Shown here piece after piece: positions 52,282-60,821 of a stretch of 64,000 nt of DNA. The stretch is from Bacteroidales bacterium. Its GTDB lineage: Bacteria; Bacteroidota; Bacteroidia; Bacteroidales; G3-4614. A program made the position numbers and the translations under genes. Numbering within the stretch: position 1 is the stretch's first letter; every line of letters begins with the position of its first letter. The stretch is taken from the NCBI GenBank assembly GCA_017559955.1, contig JAFYPQ010000001.1:1-64000 (forward strand). The letters are read 5' to 3'. The notes beneath the pieces are model-generated. The model ran no database searches. It was not told where the DNA came from and worked only from the letters and a program-made list of their open reading frames with translations.

Positions 52282-54111
52282 TCAATTAGTTGGAATATCT
52301 GTTAAACTGCCCCAATATATAAGCGGAACAAATATAGTGGTTATAATCCAGCAGATGATACTCAAAGGGACACCCACTTTTATAAAATCTTTAAACTTGT
52401 AACCACCAATACTTTGAACAATTAGGTTTGTTTGATAGCCGATTGGGGTAGAGAAACTTGCTGATGCAGCAATGCATATTGTAATAAAAAATGGCATTGG
52501 TTCAACTCCAAGATTATTTGCCATTGCCAATGCAATAGGGAAGGCAAGGGCGGCAGCGGCGTTGTTTGTAATAAATTCGGTAGTCAACGCTGTAACAAAA
52601 TATAGGGCAGCAATCATACCCACTGGGCCTAAATCGCCCGAAATATTAATAAGAGAGTTTGCTATGCTGTCTGCAATTCCTGAGTTTGTCATAGCTGCTG
52701 ATACCGCAAAGGCTGATGCTATCGCAATCAATACGTCCCAACTTACAAACTTGGTGTATTTTTTTGCAGGGAATAGTTTGAAAAGCGTCATTGCAAACAG
52801 AGCCAAAGCTGAAAAGTAGAACATATCTAATTTAGTTCCATTTATTTCTGGAAGATACTCACCACAAGTGGCTCCTGCAACCATCAAAATAAGAATAATC
52901 AATGCTGCCCACTTTCTGCTCTTTTGCATAGGCGCTTCATAATCGCTAACGTCAGAAATCAAGTGGAATACACTCGATTCGCCCCAAGCCGAGATAAAAG
53001 AACTATCTGTAAGAAGCAGTAAATCGTCTCCCTCTTCAAATTTTATATTTTCAAAATCAGAAGTTATTGTTTTACCATCTTTCTTTATGGCAATGATAGC
53101 TGCTCCATATTTGCGTTGAAAATCAAACTCTTTAAGTGTTTTTCTAAGTCCAGGGAAGCGGGGGGCAAGCACAACCTCAACAACCTTGTCTGCTTTTTTA
53201 ATTAGCTCGGGGTCGGCGTTTTTAATTGAGGAGAGAGTAATGCCTTCTGTTTTGGTAAGGTTTTCGATATGAATGCTTCTGCCCGGAATCATTAAAATAT
53301 CTCCCTCTTCCAATTTAATATCTATGTCGTTTATCTCAAGAAAATCTCCTTTGCGTTTAATTGCAAAAATGTCGTTTTGAGCCAAAAGATTGCAATGCCC
53401 TTTTTCGACTTTGCTCCCTATAAACGGACTATTGTCGGTAATTAAAAATTCAAAGTAAAATTCTTTTGTCTCTTCTTTCCCGGAACTGTTTGTTTTGCTT
53501 TTATCTTTGGGAAGAAGAAATTTTGAAGAAAAAAGGATATAGATAAGTCCGACTAAAAGAACAATTACTCCTACTTTTGATATCTCAAACATCGACATAT
53601 CATATTCATTATCTTGCATCATACCATATACAACAAGATTGGTAGATGTGCCTATAAGAGTACACGTTCCTCCTAATATGGTTGCATACGATAGGGGTAT
53701 AAGAAGTTTTTTAATAGGCATTTTAAAAAACTCAGCCCATTTTTTTATAATTGGTGCAAAAATTACAACAATTGCAGTATTGTTCAACAGAGAAGATATT
53801 GTAGCAATAATAGGCAACATTCTAAGTTGTACTGAGAATATCGAAGTCTTTTTTTGAGGAAGAATAAGTTTTATTAAGTAGTCTAATGCCCCCGAACGTC
53901 TAACTCCTTCGCTTACCAAGAACAGAATAGCAACGGTAATCATACCTTTGTTGCTGAATCCTTGAATCATCTCTTTTGGCGAGATTATACCGAATGCCAT
54001 AAATAGTGTAGCAACTAAAAGCAAGGTAAGACCAGGTCTCATTCTGTCTGTTGCCAAGACAATTAACATTCCTATAATTGCACACAGAACAAATATTGCT
54101 TCAAAACTCAT
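52282..54111 (-). CDS. SLC13/DASS-type sulfate permease with two TrkA-C (RCK_C) domains
   Basis: The 609-residue protein has N-terminal membrane segments (residues ~3-200), two cytoplasmic TrkA-C-type domains (about 215-390; EEGDILMIPGR and FEEGDDLLLLTDSS are the domain ends), then the second membrane bundle with the SLC13 signature around NNAAAALAFPIALAMA and ASFSTPIGYQTNLIV. In this architecture sulfate is the usual substrate, and the locus of APS/PAPS genes supports it. cysQ lies 10 nt upstream. Confidence 0.88.
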   Translation of the reverse strand: MSFEAIFVLCAIIGMLIVLATDRMRPGLTLLLVATLFMAFGIISPKEMIQGFSNKGMITVAILFLVSEGVRRSGALDYLIKLILPQKKTSIFSVQLRMLPIIATISSLLNNTAIVVIFAPIIKKWAEFFKMPIKKLLIPLSYATILGGTCTLIGTSTNLVVYGMMQDNEYDMSMFEISKVGVIVLLVGLIYILFSSKFLLPKDKSKTNSSGKEETKEFYFEFLITDNSPFIGSKVEKGHCNLLAQNDIFAIKRKGDFLEINDIDIKLEEGDILMIPGRSIHIENLTKTEGITLSSIKNADPELIKKADKVVEVVLAPRFPGLRKTLKEFDFQRKYGAAIIAIKKDGKTITSDFENIKFEEGDDLLLLTDSSFISAWGESSVFHLISDVSDYEAPMQKSRKWAALIILILMVAGATCGEYLPEINGTKLDMFYFSALALFAMTLFKLFPAKKYTKFVSWDVLIAIASAFAVSAAMTNSGIADSIANSLINISGDLGPVGMIAALYFVTALTTEFITNNAAAALAFPIALAMANNLGVEPMPFFITICIAASASFSTPIGYQTNLIVQSIGGYKFKDFIKVGVPLSIICWIITTIFVPLIYWGSLTDIPTN

Positions 54112-54121
54112 ATGCTAATGT

Positions 54122-54925
54122 TTATTTTTTAATTATAAACCAAGGGTTTAGTAGATTTTCTTTATTGTAGTTTAGAGGGGTTGTTTCGTCTGTAAGCGTA
54201 CACGACAAGCCCATAGAGCGTGCAATTGCATCACCGGCTGCAGTATCCCATTCCATTGTTGGTGCAAAGCGGGGATATACATCGGCACTTCCCTCGCATA
54301 CTAAGCAAATTTTGATTGAACTGCCAACGGAGACCATTTCTAAATCGGGGTATAGCTCTTTCTTTTTATTAATAAACTCCTCTGTTTCGGGAGATAGGTG
54401 TGAACGAGAGGCAACAACACGGAATTTTCTCTCTTCGTTATAACAAGGCATTTTATCGCTTGCCTTTATCAGATTTCCAATGCCATTAAAATCTTTAATT
54501 GAAAAATTATCAATTTTGTACGCCCCCTCGTTTTTTGCTCCGAAATAGAGAATTTTTTTTACGGGAATATAAATTACGCCTAAGATGGGAGTACCGTTTT
54601 TTACCAAAGCTATATTTACGGTAAATTCTCCATTGCGTTTAATAAACTCTTTTGTACCGTCAAGAGGATCTACAATCCAAAGCGAATCCCAATCTTTTCT
54701 TTCATTGTATGGATTACTTTTAATCTCTTCGCTAAGAATTGGAAGGCACGAGGTTTTTAACTCTTTGCATATTATGTCGTTTGACATCTTGTCGGCAATG
54801 GTTAAGGGAGAATTGTCAGCCTTAATTTCAACCCCAAAATCAGATGACTCGTCGTTATAGACTTTAAGTATCTCTTCTCCTCCCAAAAGGGCTGCTTTTA
54901 CAGCCAAATCCAAATATATTTTCAT
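54122..54925 (-). CDS. cysQ: 3'(2'),5'-bisphosphate nucleotidase CysQ
   Basis: The best start is the ATG at 54925 (MKIYLDLAVKAALLGGEEIL); a TTG 11 codons upstream opens the frame further. About 267 residues with the Li+-sensitive phosphatase motifs LSEEIKSN (about 64-71), WIVDPLDGTKEFI (83-95, DPLDGT metal site) and WDTAAGDAIA near the C-terminus. It hydrolyses PAP, the toxic by-product of sulfotransferases, to AMP. It begins the unit cysQ-permease-cysC-Mpv17-like. Confidence 0.93.
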   Translation of the reverse strand: MKIYLDLAVKAALLGGEEILKVYNDESSDFGVEIKADNSPLTIADKMSNDIICKELKTSCLPILSEEIKSNPYNERKDWDSLWIVDPLDGTKEFIKRNGEFTVNIALVKNGTPILGVIYIPVKKILYFGAKNEGAYKIDNFSIKDFNGIGNLIKASDKMPCYNEERKFRVVASRSHLSPETEEFINKKKELYPDLEMVSVGSSIKICLVCEGSADVYPRFAPTMEWDTAAGDAIARSMGLSCTLTDETTPLNYNKENLLNPWFIIKK

Positions 54926-55109
54926 TATATATAAATTCAATTCTTTAACTTGTTGCAATTAAAAAAAATAAACATATTCCGCAACAAATGCAAAAATATA
55001 AAAAATATACAAATAAAATTGATAAAATCAGTAAAAAATAGATTTTGAACACCCATTATGGAATAAAATTATATATTTGTATTCTACATTTGAAAAAGAG
55101 GCGGATAAG

Positions 55110-56363
55110 ATGATAGATATAAATCGTTATACACTAAAAAACGGGTTGCAAATTGTACATCATTTTGATAGTGAAACCAAGATAGTGGCAGTTAATATAC
55201 TCTATAAAGTTGGTGGGAAAAATGATGAGCCGACCAAAACAGGGTATGCACATTTGTTAGAACATTTAATGTTTGAGGGAAGTGAAAATGTCCCCTCCTT
55301 TGATGAGGTTTTGCAAAATGTAGGAGGGGAGAATAATGCATATACAACTCTGGATATAACAAACTACTACGATATATTGCCATATCAAAATGCCGAAACA
55401 GCCTTCTGGATTGAGAGTGATAGAATGGTATATCTAAATCTAACCGAAGAGAGTCTGTCGGTACAACGGCGAGTTGTGGCTGAGGAGTTTAAACAAAGGG
55501 TGTTAAATAGAGATTATGGCGATGTGTCGGCAATATATCGAAAATTAGCATATAAAAAACACCCATATCGAATACCCACCATTGGGGATAAATTATCGCA
55601 TATATACAATGCTGAGCTTTCTGATATAAAAAAATATTACAGACACTATTATGCACCCAATAATGCAATATTATCCGTTGTCGGAAACATAACATTTTCG
55701 GAGTGTATAAGATTGGCAGAAAAATGGTTTGGAGATATACCTGCACAACAGATAGCCAACAGACAACTTCCTGTCGAACCAATTCAACGTAAGGCGAGAC
55801 AGAAATCGGTATATCGAGATGTCCCATCAAATATGATATATAAGGTCTATCATATTACTTCGAGGTACGAAGAAGATTATCCCTGTTTTGATTTAATTAC
55901 AGATATATTGGCCTTAGGAAAATCTTCAAGACTAAAAAAAGAATTGGTCAATGATAAAAAAATATTCTCAATGGTAGATTCTGCAATAACGGGAGATGTA
56001 GAACCAGGCTTGCTTTTAGTCGTTGGTCGAATAAATCCGGGAGTAGAAATGGAGGAAGCAGATAAATATCTCTCCGAAGCCATATCAAAGCTGAGCAGTG
56101 AATGTGTATCGAACAGAGAGTTGCAAAAGGTCTTAAATAAATTTGAATCTAATCACCTCTTCGAGAATATTGGGGCAGGCGATTTGGCTGCACAATTGGC
56201 ATATTACGAAATGTTAGGTGATGCAAATAAAATAAATGAACAAATAACATTATATCGAGAGGTAACACCCGAACGAATAAAAAACGTTTCAAAGAGATAC
56301 CTTCAGCCATTTAATTGTAGTACCCTATATTACTACTCAACTTTAAATAATTTAAAAAACTAA
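55110..56363 (+). CDS. M16-family zinc metallopeptidase
   Basis: The likely start is the ATG at 55110 (MIDINRYTLKNG), not the TTG at 55077, giving about 417 residues. The inverted zinc motif is HLLEH (48-52), with the distal Glu expected in RRVVAEEFKQR about 75 residues later. The domain pair of an M16 half is complete: an N-terminal catalytic half and an inactive-like C-terminal half. Many Bacteroidota M16 genes occur in pairs; none is next to this one. A TATATTTG box (55072-55079) lies just upstream with a TTTG 24 bp before it, slightly long spacing. No signal peptide is seen. Confidence 0.9.
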   Translation: MIDINRYTLKNGLQIVHHFDSETKIVAVNILYKVGGKNDEPTKTGYAHLLEHLMFEGSENVPSFDEVLQNVGGENNAYTTLDITNYYDILPYQNAETAFWIESDRMVYLNLTEESLSVQRRVVAEEFKQRVLNRDYGDVSAIYRKLAYKKHPYRIPTIGDKLSHIYNAELSDIKKYYRHYYAPNNAILSVVGNITFSECIRLAEKWFGDIPAQQIANRQLPVEPIQRKARQKSVYRDVPSNMIYKVYHITSRYEEDYPCFDLITDILALGKSSRLKKELVNDKKIFSMVDSAITGDVEPGLLLVVGRINPGVEMEEADKYLSEAISKLSSECVSNRELQKVLNKFESNHLFENIGAGDLAAQLAYYEMLGDANKINEQITLYREVTPERIKNVSKRYLQPFNCSTLYYYSTLNNLKN

Positions 56364-56491
56364 AAAAGCACAATCTTTTTTATTTAAAAAGAAAAATTTT
56401 AATACATTTGTAAGACGAAGCAAAAAGGCTTCTAATATAAAATAATTGTAATTGTGGACGGGGAGCAAATGCTCCATAAACTTGTAAAACT

Positions 56492-58321
56492 ATGACAGAA
56501 TTAAATGATTCAGTATTAAAGGAGAATGAAACCGTAGAGGTAGAGAATGTTAGTGTTGAAAATACAGAGCAAGAATTTGCATCTGCAACAGAAGAGAGTG
56601 TTCAAAAAGAGGAGTTATCTCTGCCCGCCACAAGAATTGAAACGGTCGAACAAATCGAAAAAGCGATAGAGGGTTCTGTGTCAGAGGTTAAGGGTGAAAT
56701 AGAACAATTAAAACAACACTATTATAAACTAAGAATACAGGAGACAGAATCTGCCCGCTTAGCTTTTGAAGCATCACAATCAGAAGCAGAAGAGAAACTT
56801 CCATTTGTTGTGCCTGCAGATGAATTAGAAGAGCGTTTAAAAGCGGCTTTACAAAACTTTAAAGATAAAAAAGCTAAATTTATTGCCGAGCAAGAAGAAA
56901 AGCGAGAAGCAAATCTGGCTCAAAAACAGGCAGTTTTAGATGATATGTTAAGTCTGATAAACGATGCGGATAATGTAAATAAACGTTACGCCGAATTTCA
57001 ACAGATGCAACAATCATTTAAAAACATAACAGACATTCCAGCAACTGCCGTAACGTCGATGTGGAAAACTTATCAACTCTATGTAGAGCAGTTTTATGAT
57101 ATGCTAAAAATAAATAAAGAGTTGAGAGACTACGATTTTAAAAAGAATTTGGAGCAAAAAACCGCACTGTGTGAAGCCGCAGAGAAATTGGTATCAGAGA
57201 AAGATGTTATCTCTGCATTTAAAACATTACAACGATTACATGATGAATGGAGAGAGGTAGGCCCCGTAGATAGAGAATTACGTGAAACCATATGGCAACG
57301 ATTTAAAGATGCTTCGACAGAGGTAAATAAACGTCATCAACAACATTTCGAAAGCATTAAGGCAAAAGAGAAAGAGGCTGAGGATGCAAAAATGATAATC
57401 TGTGAAAAGTCCGAATCGATAGATTATGATGCCTTAACTAACTTCTCAGCATGGGAAGAAAAAACAAAAGAGATATTGGCATTACAAGCAGAGTGGAAAA
57501 CTTTAGGTTTTGCATCACGCAAAGTAAATACTCAACTATTTGAACGTTTCCGCAAAGCGTGTGATAACTTTTTTGCAAAAAAATCGGAATATTATAAAGA
57601 TGTTAAAGATACGTTCACATCAAATTTAGAGGCAAAACAAAGATTGTGTGAGAAAGCCGAAACTTTAAAAGATAGTACCGATTGGCAGAAGACAACAGAA
57701 AAGATGATAGCACTACAAAAAGAGTGGAAGAAGATTGGGGCAGTACCTCGAAAATATTCCGATTCTGTTTGGAAAAGATTTGTAACTGCATGTGATTACT
57801 TCTTTGAGCAAAAGACAGTTGCCATGAAGCAACAAAATGAGGAGGAAGTTAAGAATTTAGAGGCTAAGAATGTTATATTAAACAAACTTAAATCATTCGA
57901 CGAGTCGTTAGACACATCTGCGGCAGAGTCTGAATTGCGAGCAATTATAGCAGAGTGGAATGCCATAGGTTTTGTTCCATTTAAAGAGAAAGATAAGTTA
58001 AATAAAACGTTCAAAAGCGAGTTGGATAAACAATTTGCACGATTAAATATTCAAAACAAGAGTGCAAGATTGTCGGCATACGAAACCTCAATAAAGGGCG
58101 GTAATAGCAATAAGCTCTATAATGAGAGAGAGAAATTACTAAAAACATACGAACGTATCAAATTAGAAAAGCAGACACTCCAAAACAATATGGGCTTTTT
58201 AAACATATCTTCAAAACAAGGAAATTCGTTTGTTAAAGAGATGGAACGAAAGATTAAAAAGTTAAATGAAGATATGGACCTAATAGTCGCAAAAATTGAA
58301 CTTATCGATAAAAATATGTAA
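56492..58321 (+). CDS. DUF349-repeat coiled-coil protein
   Basis: The 609-residue, highly charged protein has an acidic N-terminus (about residues 1-60) and four DUF349-like repeats (about 170-540), each with a W near the middle: RLHDEWREVGPV, LQAEWKTLGFA, LQKEWKKIGAVP, IAEWNAIGFVP. Long helices predominate and the C-terminus has a coiled coil. DUF349 proteins are widespread in Bacteroidota with no assigned function. A TACATTTG box (56403-56410) precedes it without a good -33. The sugar transferase starts 20 nt later and may be co-transcribed. Confidence 0.85.
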   Translation: MTELNDSVLKENETVEVENVSVENTEQEFASATEESVQKEELSLPATRIETVEQIEKAIEGSVSEVKGEIEQLKQHYYKLRIQETESARLAFEASQSEAEEKLPFVVPADELEERLKAALQNFKDKKAKFIAEQEEKREANLAQKQAVLDDMLSLINDADNVNKRYAEFQQMQQSFKNITDIPATAVTSMWKTYQLYVEQFYDMLKINKELRDYDFKKNLEQKTALCEAAEKLVSEKDVISAFKTLQRLHDEWREVGPVDRELRETIWQRFKDASTEVNKRHQQHFESIKAKEKEAEDAKMIICEKSESIDYDALTNFSAWEEKTKEILALQAEWKTLGFASRKVNTQLFERFRKACDNFFAKKSEYYKDVKDTFTSNLEAKQRLCEKAETLKDSTDWQKTTEKMIALQKEWKKIGAVPRKYSDSVWKRFVTACDYFFEQKTVAMKQQNEEEVKNLEAKNVILNKLKSFDESLDTSAAESELRAIIAEWNAIGFVPFKEKDKLNKTFKSELDKQFARLNIQNKSARLSAYETSIKGGNSNKLYNEREKLLKTYERIKLEKQTLQNNMGFLNISSKQGNSFVKEMERKIKKLNEDMDLIVAKIELIDKNM

Positions 58322-58341
58322 GATCATAAAAAGCTCAAGAA

Positions 58342-59727
58342 ATGGGAAATAAAGGTAAAGGTCGTTTAATAAAATGGATAATAGTATTAGGAGACTTTAT
58401 CTGTATAAATATCTCCTTTGCATTAAGTTATTTCATTTTGCCGGACGATGTTATTGGCTCATTTGATTGGAGAATAGGCTGGTTATTGCTCAATATATCA
58501 TATCTCCCGGTAGTATATGCCTTTGGAGAGGTATATAATGAGCGAATAACATATATCGACTTATTACTCTCAAAAACATTAAAGTCGTTAGTTGTATTTG
58601 TGCTTATATTTCTATCTCTTGCAATGTTTTTTAATTTGGAGGTAGGAACAAAAGTACAACTATTCAACTTTGTGTCATTCTTTATCCTTTTAAATAGTTG
58701 GTGGTTTATTGCTAATAAAACAATTCGCCACTATCGTAAGAAGGGATATAATTTTAAGAGAGTAGTAATTGTAGGTGCACGTCAAACAGGGCAGATATTA
58801 TATAAAGAACTTCAATCAAATGCAGGATATGGATATTGCTTTTTAGGGTTTTTCGATAGCGAAAAACCTCAAGAGCCTAAAATAGAGGCTTTGTATAAAG
58901 GGGATATATCTGAGGTGGAGAAGTTTTGCATCGACAACAAAGTTGATGAATTATATTGTGCATTGCCAAGTAGTGAGGATGTGCATATTGTAAATATGTT
59001 GCAGATGTCCGAACGTAATACGATTCGCTTTTTTATAGTTCCCGAAGTGCGTAGATTTGTAACACGTACGTTGAGCTTTGGAAACATAGGAGCAGTACCT
59101 CTGTTGTCAGTTCGAGAGGAGCCGTTGCAACGTTGGTTGGCACGATTTGTAAAACGTTCAATCGATTTATTCTTGTCGGGAATAGTGATATTATTCTCTC
59201 CTCTATGGTTTTTGCCAATTGCGATAGCGGTAAAAAAATCATCGCCCGGTCCGGTGTTGTTCCGTCAAAAAAGGACAGGATATATGGGACGTGATTTTGA
59301 CTGTCTGAAATTCCGAACAATGCGAATTAATAAAGATAGTGATACAAAACAGGCTGAGCGTGGCGATGCCCGAATAACAAAAGTCGGAGCCTTTTTAAGA
59401 AAAACAAGTCTTGATGAATTCCCTCAATTCTTTAATGTTTTTTTAGGCGATATGTCATTAGTCGGTCCTCGTCCTCATATGCTAAAACATACTGAAGACT
59501 ACTCTAAACTGATAGACAAATATATGGTTCGCCACTTTATAAAACCCGGAATAACAGGATGGGCTCAGGTAAATGGTTATAGAGGCGAAACCAAAACATT
59601 GCAACAGATGGAGAAACGAGTCGAATATGATGTTTGGTATCTTGAGCATTGGAATATTTTTCTTGATATAAAGATAATAATCTTAACCGTATTCGGAGTT
59701 TTTAAAGGCGACGACAATGCCTTTTAG
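58342..59727 (+). CDS. polyprenyl-phosphate sugar transferase (WcaJ/undecaprenyl-phosphate glucose-1-phosphate transferase type)
   Basis: The 461-residue protein has an N-terminal block of about four membrane segments (residues ~10-125), a Rossmann-like CoA-binding-type domain (VVIVGARQTGQILYKEL, about 140-156), a fifth membrane segment (about 272-292, FLSGIVILFSPLWFLPIAIA) and the bacterial sugar transferase catalytic domain (RKTSLDEFPQFFNVFLGDMSLVGPRPH split as TSLDEFPQFFNV and MSLVGPRPH). It loads the first sugar phosphate onto undecaprenyl phosphate to start an exopolysaccharide or capsule. The sugar specificity is unknown. Its relative lies at 62618. Confidence 0.88.
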   Translation: MGNKGKGRLIKWIIVLGDFICINISFALSYFILPDDVIGSFDWRIGWLLLNISYLPVVYAFGEVYNERITYIDLLLSKTLKSLVVFVLIFLSLAMFFNLEVGTKVQLFNFVSFFILLNSWWFIANKTIRHYRKKGYNFKRVVIVGARQTGQILYKELQSNAGYGYCFLGFFDSEKPQEPKIEALYKGDISEVEKFCIDNKVDELYCALPSSEDVHIVNMLQMSERNTIRFFIVPEVRRFVTRTLSFGNIGAVPLLSVREEPLQRWLARFVKRSIDLFLSGIVILFSPLWFLPIAIAVKKSSPGPVLFRQKRTGYMGRDFDCLKFRTMRINKDSDTKQAERGDARITKVGAFLRKTSLDEFPQFFNVFLGDMSLVGPRPHMLKHTEDYSKLIDKYMVRHFIKPGITGWAQVNGYRGETKTLQQMEKRVEYDVWYLEHWNIFLDIKIIILTVFGVFKGDDNAF

Positions 59728-59772
59728 AAAAACAGGCTGAGCATAAAATTAAATTTTGTCTCAGCCTGTTTT
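59728..59772 (+). terminator. intrinsic terminator after the sugar transferase
   Basis: An 11-14-bp stem (59728-59741 / 59760-59772) with an 18-nt loop is followed by a long T run (59769-59776). A second short hairpin (59783-59814) could end the convergent fmt transcript. Confidence 0.78.
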
Positions 59773-59831
59773 TTTTATATATACCGCCATAATGTATATC
59801 TTCTATATGGCGGGTAAGTGTCTCGAATAAA

Positions 59832-60788
59832 TTATATGAATTTGCAATTCTCATTAAAAGAGAATCCACGAAGCAGTTCATCAACGCTTAAACGTTTTTT
59901 ACCAGGTAGTTGAAGAGATGTAATTCTAAGAGAATTATCACCGCAAGCAACCTCTATAAAACGTTTAGCATCTGTTTTGATACTGCCTGCATCTCCTTTA
60001 CAGGGAACAATATCAGCACTAAAAATTTTAACAGCCAAAGGCTCTTCGCCATTACCCATATCCAAAGCTGCCCAAGCAGCAGGGTAGGGCGACAGACCTC
60101 TGATTTTATTGCGTATTTTCTCGGCACTTTGGTTCCAATCTATTTTACAATCGTTTTTAAAAATTTTAGGAGCAGCTTTAAGTTCAATACCCATTGGTTG
60201 TTCAATAGTCTTTATATTGCCTTTGGCAATAGCATCAACAGTTTGACATACCATTTCTGCACCTACGTACATAAGATTGTCGTGAAGAGTGCCGGCACAA
60301 TCATCTTCTCCAATATCAACAGTACGTTGCATTATAATATTTCCTGTGTCAATTTCGTGAGTCAAAAAGAATGTTGTAACACCGCTCTCTTTATCTCCGT
60401 TCATAATAGCCCAATTTATAGGGGCGGCACCACGATATTGAGGCAATAGCGAAGCGTGAAGATTGAATGTTCCCATTGGAGGCATATTCCAAACACTTTC
60501 GGGTAACATCCTAAAAGCAACTACAATTTGCAAATCGGCATTAAGCGATTTAAGTTCGTTTAAAAAACTCTCATCTTTTAACTTCTCGGGTTGCATAATG
60601 TATAAGCCTTTGCTTAAAGCATACTCTTTAACGGCAGAATATTTTATTTTTTGTCCTCGACCGGCAGGCTTATCGGGCATCGTAACAACACCTACAACAT
60701 TATAACCTCCTTCAACAAGGCGTTTAAGGCTCTCTACGGCAAAATCGGGAGTGCCCATATATATAATTCTTATATCTTTGCTATTCAT
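59832..60788 (-). CDS. fmt: methionyl-tRNA formyltransferase
   Basis: The 318-residue protein has IYMGTPDFAVESLKRL (about 9-24), the 10-formyl-THF site with NLHASLLPQYRGAAPINWAI (H111-type catalytic His; split as HASLLPQYRGAAP) and GVTTFFLTHEIDTGNI (catalytic Asp), and a C-terminal OB domain. It formylates initiator Met-tRNA. It lies 34 nt downstream of the clcA-like gene on the same strand, so clcA and fmt may be co-transcribed. Confidence 0.96.
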   Translation of the reverse strand: MNSKDIRIIYMGTPDFAVESLKRLVEGGYNVVGVVTMPDKPAGRGQKIKYSAVKEYALSKGLYIMQPEKLKDESFLNELKSLNADLQIVVAFRMLPESVWNMPPMGTFNLHASLLPQYRGAAPINWAIMNGDKESGVTTFFLTHEIDTGNIIMQRTVDIGEDDCAGTLHDNLMYVGAEMVCQTVDAIAKGNIKTIEQPMGIELKAAPKIFKNDCKIDWNQSAEKIRNKIRGLSPYPAAWAALDMGNGEEPLAVKIFSADIVPCKGDAGSIKTDAKRFIEVACGDNSLRITSLQLPGKKRLSVDELLRGFSFNENCKFI

Positions 60789-60821
60789 TGTTATATATGT
60801 GATAAAAAGTATTCAGGTGAA

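Noticed and set aside
46944-54925. Assimilatory sulfate reduction pathway
   Set aside because: PAPS reductase and sulfite reductase are absent from the window and a sulfotransferase is present, so the locus is better read as sulfation; genes elsewhere cannot be ruled out.
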